Source: Pelethousia sp034928145
GTDB lineage: Bacteria; Bacillota; Clostridia; Christensenellales; CAG-138
Direction: 5' to 3'
Assembly: GCA_034928145.1 (NCBI GenBank)
Contig: JAYFPE010000009.1
Coordinates: forward strand, 1-64,000
Length of the DNA: 64,000 nucleotides
Under the pieces are notes generated by a model. It was given only the letters and a program-made list of their open reading frames with translations, ran no database searches and was not told the origin of the DNA. The position numbers and the translations under genes were made by a program. Of the stretch, positions 1 to 8,316 are shown piece after piece (the first letter of the stretch is position 1; each line of letters opens with the position of its first letter).

Positions 1-2
1 CC

Positions 3-47
3 AGCGAGATCAACAAAACGCTCAAGTCCCTGCAAGGCAGGAATTAA
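3..47 (+). CDS. C-terminal end of an unidentified protein (partial)
   Basis: An open frame enters from outside the window and reads SEINKTLKSLQGRN before a TAA at 45-47. Fourteen residues are too few to assign a family. The call rests only on the frame being open to the edge and on a plausible hydrophilic C-terminus, so it may be chance. Confidence 0.25.
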   Translation, partial: SEINKTLKSLQGRN

Positions 48-196
48 CGTCGCAATGCTTTCGCGCATATAAAGCAGACGTCAACCAACAGCGGCAAAAC
101 AGGGTTACCGCAGCTTCTGATTTTACCGAGAGAGGTTCAAAACGAAAGGTCGATGGTAGGTTTCCGATAGCTGTCTACCCGAAGAGCATGTTATTT

Positions 197-550
197 TCAG
201 CTCTTCGGGGCCGGAGCCTTTACAACGATCAGTTCCAACGTGTCTGGATGCAGGTTCCTAACATTCATCTTGGTACGATACGGGATTTTTAATAGGGTTC
301 CAGAAGCATACTCATGGATTTCCTGCTCGTCGAGCCCAATCGAGAGCGTGCCCCTTATTACGGTCATGTACACGTTTGAATTGGAGAAGTGTTCGGGGAG
401 GGCATCGTTTTGACCAAACACCATATGCAGATAATGAACGTTTTCATCAAATATGACCTTTTCTATTGCTTTGTCATTGCCTTTGGCCAACTCGAAAATT
501 TGCTCTACCATGTCATGAACCTCCCAATATGTTGATTTTGAAGCCATCAT
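197..550 (-). CDS. Small cupin-domain protein
   Basis: A 117-residue single-domain protein whose central part (about residues 40-110) reads as a cupin beta-barrel: HYLHMVF, then a MTVIRGTLSIGLDEQEIHEYASGTLL-like turn pattern and a final LELIVVKAP strand. The usual metal-binding His pair of the first cupin motif is not clearly present, so a sugar- or small-molecule-binding role is as likely as enzyme activity. The start is uncertain because two ATG codons are adjacent (550 and 547) and neither has a strong Shine-Dalgarno. An inverted repeat at 178-187/200-209 overlaps the stop codon and could act as a weak terminator. It stands alone next to a degraded gene. Confidence 0.6.
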   Translation of the reverse strand: MMASKSTYWEVHDMVEQIFELAKGNDKAIEKVIFDENVHYLHMVFGQNDALPEHFSNSNVYMTVIRGTLSIGLDEQEIHEYASGTLLKIPYRTKMNVRNLHPDTLELIVVKAPAPKS

Positions 551-752
551 CAGGCTTGTGCCCTGATTTTACCACATAGTCTTCTCTTAGGCCGTTGCAA
601 TTACAACAAAATAGGATGCTTTATTTAGAGTAGTAAATAGCGTCCTTTGGACAACCCTGCTAGCAGTTCGTACATTTCTGTTGAAAAACACAGCTCAATA
701 TTGTTTCTAGGCCTGCTTTAATCCGACATATCCTTTTTTAAGGGCAGCGTCG

Positions 753-935
753 TTAGTCCATATTGCTTAGGTAAAACATTGCGCCAAAGCCTGAAAAATC
801 CACAACGATATGCGACAGCAATGTCCAGCGAATAGACTTTGTTCGGTATGCGACGATGCCCCGGCACATGCCCAGTATTCCTGAAAACAGAACGAACAAA
901 GGAGCGCCATAGGAAGAAGGATTAACGGAATCAGG
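753..935 (-). pseudogene. Remnant of a CPBP-family intramembrane protease
   Basis: About 60 codons on the minus strand resemble the C-terminal end of CPBP (CAAX-type) membrane proteases. They encode a hydrophobic helix (PLFVLFSGILGMCRGIVAYR), a T-x-SIRWTLLSH segment and a VVDFSG tail. The SH...D pattern matches the last conserved family motif, where His and Asp/Asn are active-site residues. The upstream coding in this frame is not protease-like and the conserved EExxxR motif is absent, so this looks like the 3' end of a decayed gene. The family assignment is inference from a short stretch. Confidence 0.45.
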
Positions 936-994
936 CGCAACGGCGCCCGCAGGCCGTACAAAAATCGACGGATCATGAAACACGCCGTGCAATG

Positions 995-1018
995 GGGGGC
1001 ATCCTAACGGATGCCCCC
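995..1018. other. Perfect 10-bp inverted repeat upstream of the uracil-DNA glycosylase gene
   Basis: GGGGGCATCC (995-1004) pairs with GGATGCCCCC (1009-1018) around a TAAC loop. No T-tract follows on either strand, so it is not a canonical terminator. It lies 30 bp before the glycosylase start and may be a 5' UTR hairpin. Confidence 0.5.
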
Positions 1019-1047
1019 GATCCTCCGGGCGGCATGGGAGGGATATC

Positions 1048-1632
1048 ATGGATTCACGCTTTGAACCGGCGATTTGGCCGGAGGATAAGATGCCGGCCGA
1101 GGCCGCCGGATATAAAGCATGTGAAATATGCGCGGGAAAATCGCGCATCATCTGGGGGGAAGGAAATCCCCGGGCCCCTATTATGGTTATTTTGGACAAC
1201 CCGGGAGCGCGTGAAGATAAGGAAGGGAACGAATACGTCTGCGGGACGAGACAGACGCTTCAATGGGCCTTGCATCATACGAATTTGTCGGCGGATGATG
1301 TTTATTTGACTTATCTTTTAAAATGCAGGCCGCTTCGCCGTTATAACAAAGAAGAGGTAAGGGCTTTCAGCAAGCCGTTCCTGATCCGTCAAATTCAGAT
1401 GATGCAGCCCGCGTTCATTGTTTGTTTGGGGGATATCGTCGCCCAGGCGATGTTGGATGATAAGGACGCGCATGTAAAGAACCTGAGGGGAGCGTGGCAT
1501 ATCGTGTTGGGGCTTCCCTGCGTCGTATCCTATCATCCGCTGGCGGTCAGGAGGCGGCCCAATCTGACGCGGCCGTTTTTGGAAGACTGGGATATGCTGG
1601 CGCAGCGGTTTCTGTTAACAAAGGTCAGATAA
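1048..1632 (+). CDS. Uracil-DNA glycosylase, family 4-like (Firmicutes subtype)
   Basis: A 194-residue protein that should excise uracil from DNA as the first step of base-excision repair. Visible family features are Cys25-x2-Cys28, motif 1 LDNPGAREDKEG (50-60, with DN in place of the usual GEAPG), the core YLLKCRPL with Cys93, and the C-terminal SYHPLAVRRRP motif. Family 4 enzymes normally carry four Cys ligands for a [4Fe-4S] cluster. The fourth, expected about 15 residues after Cys93, is Ser108 here. GGGAGGG precedes the ATG by about five bases. It is a single gene between a decayed CPBP gene and a convergent aminotransferase gene. The family is confident; the state of the cluster is not. 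Confidence 0.8.
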   Translation: MDSRFEPAIWPEDKMPAEAAGYKACEICAGKSRIIWGEGNPRAPIMVILDNPGAREDKEGNEYVCGTRQTLQWALHHTNLSADDVYLTYLLKCRPLRRYNKEEVRAFSKPFLIRQIQMMQPAFIVCLGDIVAQAMLDDKDAHVKNLRGAWHIVLGLPCVVSYHPLAVRRRPNLTRPFLEDWDMLAQRFLLTKVR

Positions 1633-1761
1633 CTTCCAAAGCCGTTTTTGATGATTTGTAAGTATAACCGAATCGAACGACGCAGGTATCCTGGCGCCGG
1701 CGCTTAGCTTAATAGAATTCATGCCTGCGGTGCAATGAGGCGGGATAGGTTTGCTTGCAGG

Positions 1762-1827
1762 TCAGAACAGCTGCATGCAGCCAAGAAGGATGAAGGAGAA
1801 TCGGTTGTTTTTGATAAACATTGCCAT
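1762..1827 (-). CDS. Possible 21-residue hydrophobic peptide
   Basis: A short frame encodes MAMFIKNNRFSFILLGCMQL followed by F and TGA. A purine-rich GGGGG lies seven bases upstream of the ATG. It sits just downstream of patB on the same strand and is too short for homology-based assignment. A basic N-terminus followed by a hydrophobic stretch and a single Cys is compatible with a small membrane or signal peptide. It may equally be chance. Confidence 0.25.
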   Translation of the reverse strand: MAMFIKNNRFSFILLGCMQLF

Positions 1828-1885
1828 AGAATTACCCCCAAATTTCTTAAGTTTATTGTGATGTATTGTTGATTGTTGATTAACT

Positions 1886-3073
1886 TTAGCCGAGCGCCTT
1901 GATTTCGCGTATGAGGTTATCTGCCGCCTGGTGCACATAGGAAGGCAGCGTTGCCAGGTTGAAGCGGATGAAGCCCGCGGCGTCCGGGCAGAACCACTCG
2001 CCATAATCGATGGCCAGGCGGCACTTATCCTGCACAAAGGCCTTAATGTTCTCCGTACCCAGGTAAGGACGAAGATCCACCCACAGCAAATAGGTGCCCT
2101 CCAAGGGAGAGATAACAGCCTTGGGGATTTCCCGCGCAAAGGCGCTGCGGAGGTATTTGTCGTTCTCGCGTATCACGCCGAGCAGGGAGTCCAGCCATTC
2201 ATGGCCATAGAGATAGGCGGCCTTTGTTGCCGTGCAGCCCATAATATTCACTTCGGTCTGGTTCACGGTGATCGCATACTCGTCGTAACGCTTGCGCAGA
2301 TCCGGATCGGCGATGAGGATATGGGAGTGGATCAAGCCCGCCAGATTGAAGCTCTTGGAAGCGGAGGTAACGGTGATGATGTTATCGTTGTAAGCGCCGC
2401 CCGCAATCGAGAACGAGGGGATGTGCTTGCGTTCGCCCAGGATGATGTCCTGATGGATTTCATCTGAAATGACCAGAACGTTGTGGCGCTTGCAAATGCG
2501 GAGCATCTGCTCAAGCTCCTCTTCCGTCCACACCCGCCCTACGGGATTATGGGGTGAGCTCTCGATGAGCAGCTTCACATCGTTATCCACGATATCCTTT
2601 TCAAATTGTTCAAAATCGAAGGTGTAGATGCCGTTTGTATTGACCAGCTTGTGGCGAACCAGATTGCGCCCTGTGTGTTTAACCGCGTTGTGGAAGGGAT
2701 AATAGACGGGCGTGACGATCATCACAGATTCGCCGGGCTTGGTAAATGCGTTTACGAACCAATACAGGGCGGTTACTACGCCGGTGCTGAAACGGAACCA
2801 TTCCTTTTGCAGCAGGTTTCCGTGCCGCTCCTTCTGCCAGTTGATCACGGCCTCATAATAATCATCCGTTACGAAGGAATACCCATATACCCCGTGATCC
2901 GCCCGCTCCTTCAGCGCCTGGCGCACGGCTTCGGGTGTCTGAAACTCCATATCGGCCACCCACATGGAGATAAGATTCGGATCTCCGAACCGTACATCCA
3001 GCGCGTCCCACTTTAATGAATCCGTACCCTTGCGTTCAATTCCATATCGTTTGCAAAATTCTGATGTGTTCAT
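1886..3073 (-). CDS. patB: MalY/PatB-type PLP-dependent cystathionine beta-lyase (C-S lyase)
   Basis: A 395-residue fold-type I aminotransferase-like enzyme expected to cleave the C-S bond of cystathionine or cysteine conjugates to thiol, pyruvate and ammonia in the cytosol. The PLP lysine is Lys240 in SASKSFNLAG, with SSPHNPVGR (about 172-180) and ISDEIHQD (about 202-209) as cofactor-binding segments; the N-terminal MWVADMEF is typical of PatB/MalY. The ATG at 3073 is preferred over 3079 because AAAGGA lies nine bases before it. It is divergent from a MarR regulator, and the shared intergenic region carries two near-identical 17-bp operator-like sites. Substrate preference cannot be read from sequence. 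Confidence 0.9.
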   Translation of the reverse strand: MNTSEFCKRYGIERKGTDSLKWDALDVRFGDPNLISMWVADMEFQTPEAVRQALKERADHGVYGYSFVTDDYYEAVINWQKERHGNLLQKEWFRFSTGVVTALYWFVNAFTKPGESVMIVTPVYYPFHNAVKHTGRNLVRHKLVNTNGIYTFDFEQFEKDIVDNDVKLLIESSPHNPVGRVWTEEELEQMLRICKRHNVLVISDEIHQDIILGERKHIPSFSIAGGAYNDNIITVTSASKSFNLAGLIHSHILIADPDLRKRYDEYAITVNQTEVNIMGCTATKAAYLYGHEWLDSLLGVIRENDKYLRSAFAREIPKAVISPLEGTYLLWVDLRPYLGTENIKAFVQDKCRLAIDYGEWFCPDAAGFIRFNLATLPSYVHQAADNLIREIKALG

Positions 3074-3097
3074 GTCCATCCATCCTTTCCGTGATTA

Positions 3098-3114
3098 TTT
3101 AGTTAGTAAACCAT
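3098..3114. promoter_or_regulatory. Operator-like site 1 (patB side)
   Basis: TTTAGTTAGTAAACCAT lies 25 bases upstream of the patB ATG. It matches 14 of 17 bases with a second copy near marR. The TTTA...TAAA half-sites give it partial dyad symmetry, as expected for a MarR dimer site. Confidence 0.5.
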
Positions 3115-3223
3115 TTGTGAAATGATCATATTCCAGATAGTGGCAGAAGTCAATATATACGGCAAAACTTTTGTACGCGCTGTAACCAGACTGTGAACAA
3201 AACATAGATATACAGCAATATTG

Positions 3224-3240
3224 TTTATATATTAAACCAT
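3224..3240. promoter_or_regulatory. Operator-like site 2 (marR side)
   Basis: TTTATATATTAAACCAT is the second copy of the putative operator. Its core GTTTATATATTAAAC (3223-3237) is an inverted repeat. It lies about 60 bases before the first possible marR start, consistent with autoregulation. Confidence 0.5.
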
Positions 3241-3302
3241 ATCCATTCCCGAACCTTGAGCTTTGATGCAGAGTATGTCATAATAAATAAGAAGGCATTA
3301 AT

Positions 3303-3812
3303 ATGCACACCAAAGGAGCAACGAAAACGATGCAAGTTTCACAAGATATGGATACGATCAACCAACTGTATAAGCAGCTAAGCCAGCGTGCAGATAGGCT
3401 ATACCAGTTTGTACTTTTATACAGCGAATATATCAACGGCCAGCATGATTATGGGGAAGGCCATATTTTTACCATGCTGGAAATCCACGTTCTCACCTAT
3501 ATTCAGGATCATCCCGGGATAACGCCCACAGAGCTGGCCAAAGTCTGGTGCAAGACCAAAGGGGCTATTTCCCAAACCATTACCAAGCTGGCCGCCCAGG
3601 GTTACGTATATAAAGAGAAAAAAGATGGGAATATGAAAGCCGTTCATCTCTATACGACGCCGGAAGGGGATGCTGTTTCCAATATGCACAAAGCCTATGA
3701 TGTAGCGGATATCGTACAAACCCTGCAGGATTTGCAGCGTTCCTGCTCCCAGGAAGATATCGACGCTTTCTATAAGGTTCTGGATGCTTATACTAAGCTT
3801 CTCCAGCATTAA
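3303..3812 (+). CDS. MarR-family transcriptional regulator
   Basis: A winged-helix regulator of up to 169 residues. The DNA-binding core reads LEIHVLTYIQDHPGITPTEL, then a WCKTKGAISQTITKL recognition helix and a VYKEKKDGN wing, all typical of MarR dimers that release DNA on binding small phenolic or thiol ligands. Two starts are possible: 3303 (AGAAGG seven bases before) or 3330 (AAAGGAG eleven bases before), giving 169 or 160 residues. It is divergent from the C-S lyase gene, which is its most likely target along with itself. Confidence 0.85.
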   Translation: MHTKGATKTMQVSQDMDTINQLYKQLSQRADRLYQFVLLYSEYINGQHDYGEGHIFTMLEIHVLTYIQDHPGITPTELAKVWCKTKGAISQTITKLAAQGYVYKEKKDGNMKAVHLYTTPEGDAVSNMHKAYDVADIVQTLQDLQRSCSQEDIDAFYKVLDAYTKLLQH

Positions 3813-3952
3813 AATCAGCAAGGAAGGTTCACCGCGCCATATTTGATTTGGTACCTATGCCAATGGTGTCATGTTTATATAATAATGCCGGGCCGCCTAC
3901 TGTGCCGGCCATGCCTACCGCAATGCCAGGGGCCAAAGAAAGCAGGCGTTTT

Positions 3953-4861
3953 ATGCAGCTCATCCAACTCCATTATTTCTGCACGGTAGCCAGATTCGGC
4001 AACATGCGGCGCGCCGCCGACGAGCTATGGATCTCCCAGCCCGCGCTTTCCAAATCCATCAGTAGCCTGGAGGAGGAACTGGGCGTGCGCCTTTTCGACC
4101 GGGTGGGCCGCAGCATCTGCCTCAATGAGGCCGGGGCGCTCTATTACGATCAGATCAGCCAGATCATCGACGCCATCAACGATGTGACCAAGCAGGTGCG
4201 GGATGTTTACAGCAGCTCTTCCAATAAGGTGGTGCTGCTGCTCTCCGCAGCCAATTTTATCGCCGATTGGATCTGGCAGATGTTCCACCGGGCACATCCG
4301 GAGGTGGATTTGCAGATCAACAGCTGCTATGCCTGCACGGATTACGACATCATGCAGGCGGACTTTCATATTTCGGCCACCCCCAATGCCAGTGAAAGCG
4401 GCGAGCGCATCAAGCTGGTGGAGGAAAGGCTGATGCTGGCCATGGGCCAGAACCATCCCCTGGTCGGCGAGGAACACATCCGCCTGGCCGATGTGGCCAA
4501 ATACCCTTTCCAATGCCTTCCACCCAATGAGAACCTGCGGGCCAACCTTTTCCATTCGTGCAGCCGGGCCGGCTTCCAACCGCAGGTGGGCTTTTGCACG
4601 GAGGACTCCCTTACCTTTTTTAACATCCTGGCCAGCAACAACTTCCTCACCTTTTTGCCCGAGATCACAGCCCAGCCCGCCCTGACAAAAGGCATTGTGC
4701 TCAAGCCCATCATCGAGCCGGACTGCACCCGCACCATCTACATCAGCTGGGATAAAAACCGCTATCTTTCGCAAAGCGCCAAAACCTTCCTCGCCTACTG
4801 CCGCGAGCTGTTCGCCCGAGAGGATATCAAGGAACTGATCAGCCGCCCCGTCGCCCAATAA
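3953..4861 (+). CDS. LysR-family transcriptional regulator
   Basis: A 302-residue LysR-type regulator. The N-terminal helix-turn-helix (about residues 1-60) contains FCTVARFGNMRRAADELW and SQPALSKSISSLEEELG; the remainder is a periplasmic-binding-protein-like effector domain. The start at 3953 is chosen because the homology begins at MQLIQLHYF and the upstream frame has no family character, although the SD (AGCAGG) is weak. The gene ends in a strong terminator and precedes the reductase operon in the same orientation, making that operon a plausible target; an inverted repeat at 5064-5080 fits this. Confidence 0.88.
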   Translation: MQLIQLHYFCTVARFGNMRRAADELWISQPALSKSISSLEEELGVRLFDRVGRSICLNEAGALYYDQISQIIDAINDVTKQVRDVYSSSSNKVVLLLSAANFIADWIWQMFHRAHPEVDLQINSCYACTDYDIMQADFHISATPNASESGERIKLVEERLMLAMGQNHPLVGEEHIRLADVAKYPFQCLPPNENLRANLFHSCSRAGFQPQVGFCTEDSLTFFNILASNNFLTFLPEITAQPALTKGIVLKPIIEPDCTRTIYISWDKNRYLSQSAKTFLAYCRELFAREDIKELISRPVAQ

Positions 4862-4880
4862 GCGATCGCAACGTATCATC

Positions 4881-4918
4881 AAGCCCTGCGGGAGCGCCCT
4901 TTCGCAGGGCTTTTTCTT
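4881..4918 (+). terminator. Rho-independent terminator after the LysR gene
   Basis: AAGCCCTGCG (4881-4890) pairs with CGCAGGGCTT (4903-4912), followed by TTTCTTT. Confidence 0.85.
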
Positions 4919-5053
4919 TGCGCGAAATCCGGCCGCCGATGCGGATCAGCAGGTAGAATCGATAGACATATTTCATCAGACCGTTAACTTTCGGCTATCT
5001 GTTCGTGCGCGGAACGATGAATAACCAGTATCATTCGCTTTATTACAATATGT

Positions 5054-5080
5054 TATGATTTAACCATATCGTGGGTATGG
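5054..5080 (+). promoter_or_regulatory. Possible promoter element and LysR-type operator before grdX
   Basis: A TATGAT -10-like hexamer (5054-5059) lies next to the inverted repeat CCATA-N7-TATGG (5064-5080), whose size and AT-rich half-sites suit a LysR-type site. No convincing -35 is seen. Control by the upstream LysR protein is inference. Confidence 0.3.
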
Positions 5081-5137
5081 AATCTATAAAGTCGAAGAAT
5101 TCTGAGCAGAATAGAAAGAAAAAAAGGGGGCGCCGCC

Positions 5138-5539
5138 ATGCAGGATCTTGCGATGGGCCAAAAGCTGGTCATCACCAACAACATCCGCGTTAAGGAGACC
5201 TATAGCGAGCAGTTTGCGGTGCTATTTCTGGACGTCAGCTATCTTGCGGTGCTGATTGCCGTGCGCGATCATGTGCACGAGGGCTTTCGCCTGCTCACCC
5301 ACCCGCTGGCGGGCAGCATGAAGCCCAACCAGACCCCCTACCGCTCCATCATGCTGGAAAAGGCCGCGGGCTTGGATTACCGCAGCGTGGAGCTGATCGA
5401 GAGCTGTATCCTCACGGCAGAAAAATTCCAGCGCAACCGCCCCACCCCCGACTGGAACGAAAAATGCTTGCAGGATTTCCGCACGGTGGACCTTTCCTTC
5501 CTCAAGCATGCGGAACGGGTAGCCGTTTGGGCGCTCTAA
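5138..5539 (+). CDS. grdX: GrdX family protein
   Basis: A 133-residue protein with the signature features of GrdX: N-terminal LVITNNIRVKE, RDHVHEGFRLLTHPL in the middle and GSMKPNQTPYRSI near residues 63-75. GrdX is a small protein of unknown biochemical role found at the head of glycine/sarcosine/betaine reductase operons of amino-acid-fermenting Clostridia. Here it leads grdE- and grdB-type genes. The start is supported by a purine-rich AAAAAGGGGGCG before the ATG. Confidence 0.85.
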   Translation: MQDLAMGQKLVITNNIRVKETYSEQFAVLFLDVSYLAVLIAVRDHVHEGFRLLTHPLAGSMKPNQTPYRSIMLEKAAGLDYRSVELIESCILTAEKFQRNRPTPDWNEKCLQDFRTVDLSFLKHAERVAVWAL

Positions 5540-5613
5540 ACTGCAAACAAAGCCGCTAAGCGCGCTTTTAATTTTGCCAAGTGCAAGAAGAACAAGAAAA
5601 GGAGGGTTTTCTT

Positions 5614-6900
5614 TTGAAGCTGGAATTAGGTAAAATACATATTTCAGATGTACAGTTCGGCGAAAAGACCAAGGTCGAAAAGGGCGTGCTTTACGTGAAC
5701 CGCCAGGAGATCGTCGATCTCGTGCTCACGGACGACCGCCTGACCGGCTGCAAGGTGGAGCTGGCCAAGCCCGGCGAGCCCTGCCGCATCGCCCCCGTGA
5801 AAGATGTGCTCGAGCCCCGTGTCAAGGTTTCCGGAGGCGGCGCGATCTTCCCCGGCAGCCTGAACAAGGTGAACCAGGTGGGCAGCGGCCGCACGCACGC
5901 GCTGGTGGGGGCTACCGTAATCACGGTGGGCAAGATCGTGGGCTTCCAGGAAGGGCTGATCGATATGTCCGGCCCTACGGCCAAGTATACGCCTTTCTCA
6001 AAAACCAACAACGTTTGCGTGGTGATTGAACCCGCGGCCGGGCTTGAAACCCACGATTACGAGGCAGCCGGCCGCATGGCCGGTCTGAAGGTTGCCGCCT
6101 ATCTGGGCGAGGCCGGGCGCAACATCGAGCCGGACGAGATCGTCACCTACGAGACCAAGCCCTTGCTGGAGCAAATCGCACAATACCCCGACCTGCCCAA
6201 AGTGGGCTATATCCACATGCTGCAAAGCCAGGGCCTGCTGCACGACACCTATTATTACGGCGTGGACGCCAAACAGTTCATCCCCACCTTCATGTATCCC
6301 ACGGAAATCATGGACGGCGCCATCGTCAGCGGCAATTGCGTGGCCCCCTGCGACAAGGTGACCACCTTCCATCATTTCCACAACCCCGTGATCGAGGATC
6401 TTTACGCCCGCCACGGCAAGGACCTTAACTTCATCGGCGTGATTCTTACCAACGAGAACGTTTTCCTGGCGGACAAGGAGCGCTGCTCCGATATGGTCGC
6501 AAAGCTATGTGAGTTCCTGGGCCTTGACGGCGTGCTGCTCACCGAGGAAGGTTACGGCAACCCCGATACCGACCTGATGATGAACTGCAAGAAGGTTACG
6601 CAGAAGGGCGTGAAGGTAGTTCTCATCACCGACGAATTCCCCGGCCGCGACGGCAAATCCCAAAGCCTGGCCGACGCTGTGGAAGAAGCCGACGCGCTGA
6701 TCTCCTGCGGCAACGGCAACGAAGTGGTCTATTTCCCGCCTATGGAGAAGCTGATCGGCACGTTGGATTATATCGAGAGCATGATCGGCGGCTATGAGGG
6801 CAGCCTGCATAGCGATGGCAGCATCGAGGCGGAGTTGCAGATCATCATCGCCTCAACCATCGCCAACGGCTACAACAAGCTGGCGGCCAGAGGCTATTAA
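5614..6900 (+). CDS. grdE: Glycine/sarcosine/betaine reductase component B, pyruvoyl proprotein subunit (GrdE/GrdG/GrdI family)
   Basis: A 428-residue precursor of the alpha and beta subunits of the substrate-binding component B. In this family the proprotein is cleaved at an internal Cys that becomes a pyruvoyl group forming a Schiff base with the amino substrate; here the fitting motif is SGNC(242)VAPCDK. AGGAGG lies eight bases before a TTG at 5614, giving MKLELGKIHISDVQFG, the conserved family N-terminus, so TTG is the likely start. The gene lies between grdX and the selenoprotein subunit. Sequence alone does not tell glycine, sarcosine and betaine apart, so the symbol is a family label. 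Confidence 0.85.
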   Translation: MKLELGKIHISDVQFGEKTKVEKGVLYVNRQEIVDLVLTDDRLTGCKVELAKPGEPCRIAPVKDVLEPRVKVSGGGAIFPGSLNKVNQVGSGRTHALVGATVITVGKIVGFQEGLIDMSGPTAKYTPFSKTNNVCVVIEPAAGLETHDYEAAGRMAGLKVAAYLGEAGRNIEPDEIVTYETKPLLEQIAQYPDLPKVGYIHMLQSQGLLHDTYYYGVDAKQFIPTFMYPTEIMDGAIVSGNCVAPCDKVTTFHHFHNPVIEDLYARHGKDLNFIGVILTNENVFLADKERCSDMVAKLCEFLGLDGVLLTEEGYGNPDTDLMMNCKKVTQKGVKVVLITDEFPGRDGKSQSLADAVEEADALISCGNGNEVVYFPPMEKLIGTLDYIESMIGGYEGSLHSDGSIEAELQIIIASTIANGYNKLAARGY

Positions 6901-6921
6901 GCGGAAAGGAGGGAATTTATA

Positions 6922-8232
6922 GTGGCAAAAATCAAAGTTGTACATTATTTGAATCAGTTCTTCGCCAACATCGGCGGCGAGGAAATGGCGGATACCCTGC
7001 CGGAGATCCGCGAGGGCATTGTCGGCCCCGGCCTGGCCCTACAAAAGGCCCTGGGCGATGATTACGAGATCGTCGCCACGGCCATCTGCGGCGATAACTA
7101 TTTCGGCAGCAACCTCGAGGCCGCGACCCAGGCGCTGATCGGCCTGATCAAGCCTTTCGAGCCCGCCCTGTTCGTGGCCGGTCCTGCCTTTAACGCCGGG
7201 CGCTACGGCGTGGCCTGCGGTACCATCGCCAAGGCCGTGCAAACGGAGCTGGGCATCCCCGCCGTTACGGGTATGTTCGAGGAAAACCCGGGCGTGGATA
7301 TGTTCAAGCGGGATCTTTTCATCCTCAAGACCCCAAATTCCGCCGCCGGCATGGCAAAATCCATGGCGGCCGTGGCCGGCCTAGCCAAGAAGCTGGTGAA
7401 CAAGGAAGAGGTTCTTTCCCCGGCGGAGGAGGGCTACCACGAGCGCGGCATCCGCGTGAACTACTTTAACGAACGCCGCGGCTCGGACCGTGCGATCGAC
7501 GTGCTGCTGGCCAAGATCAAGGGCCAGCCCTACATCACCGAATACCCCATGCCGGTGTTTGATCGCGTCCCCCCCTGCCCCCCCGTGGCGGATCTTTCCA
7601 AGATCAAGCTGGCCGTGGTCACCTCCGGCGGCATCGTGCCGCAGGGCAACCCGGACCGCATCGAATCCTCCAGCGCCACCAAGTATGGCGTTTACAGCAT
7701 CGCTGGCAAGGACTCCATGACCAAAGAGGAATTTATGACCGTGCACGGCGGCTACGACCGGGCCTTTGTGACGGAAAACCCCAACCTGGTTGTACCGTTG
7801 GATGTGCTGCGCGAAATGGAGCGGGAAGGCACGATCGGCGAGCTGGCGCCCTATTTCATCACCACCACGGGCACCGGCACCTCCGTGGGCAATGCCAAGG
7901 GCTTTGGCGAGAGCTTCGTGAAAAAATTGCTGGATGATAAGATCGGCGCCGTCATCCTCACCTCTACCTGAGGCACCTGCACACGTTGCGGTGCAACGAT
8001 GGTAAAAGAAATTGAACGGGCCGGCATCCCTGTTGTCCATATGTGTACGGTGGTTCCCATCTCCCTGACGATCGGCGCGAACCGGATCATCCCCGCTATC
8101 GGCATCCCCTACCCCTTGGGCGATCCGCACCTGGGCGAGGAAAAGAGCAAGAAGCTGCGGCGCGCCCTGGTGGAGCGGGCGCTCAAAGCCCTGCAAACCC
8201 CCGTGGACGGGCAGACCGTATTCGAAAGCTAA
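6922..8232 (+). CDS. grdB: Selenoprotein B of glycine/sarcosine/betaine reductase (UGA = selenocysteine)
   Basis: A 436-residue selenoprotein read through an in-frame TGA at 7969-7971. Codons before it encode AVILTST and codons after it GTCTRCGATMVKEIERAG, giving U350-x2-C-x2-C, the active-site motif of GrdB/GrdF/GrdH. This subunit takes the substrate from the pyruvoyl subunit and, with GrdA and GrdC/D, yields acetyl phosphate. The frame continues to a normal TAA, and a hairpin immediately after the TGA serves as SECIS candidate. The GTG start at 6922 has AAAGGAGGG eight bases before it. Standard annotation would split the gene into 349 and about 77 residues. The substrate type is undetermined; no grdA, grdC, grdD or trxAB genes are present in the window. 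Confidence 0.93.
7973..7994 (+). promoter_or_regulatory. Candidate bacterial SECIS hairpin
   Basis: Directly after the UGA, GCACC (7973-7977) pairs with GGTGC (7990-7994). An inner GC/GC pair (7979-7980 with 7988-7989) closes a seven-base loop ACACGTT, with T7978 bulged. Size and distance fit bacterial SECIS elements inside the reading frame. Confidence 0.65.
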
Positions 8233-8316
8233 CCTTCTCGCAAATTGGAATCACACCTTCGCCAGGCCGGTTGGTTACGCCTGCCGGCCCGGCGAAATAA
8301 AAAAAGGAGAAAACGT

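Noticed and set aside
4919..5137. Glycine riboswitch before grdX
   Set aside because: No tandem aptamer-like pairing or conserved glycine-riboswitch core could be recognised; a LysR-type dyad explains the region better.
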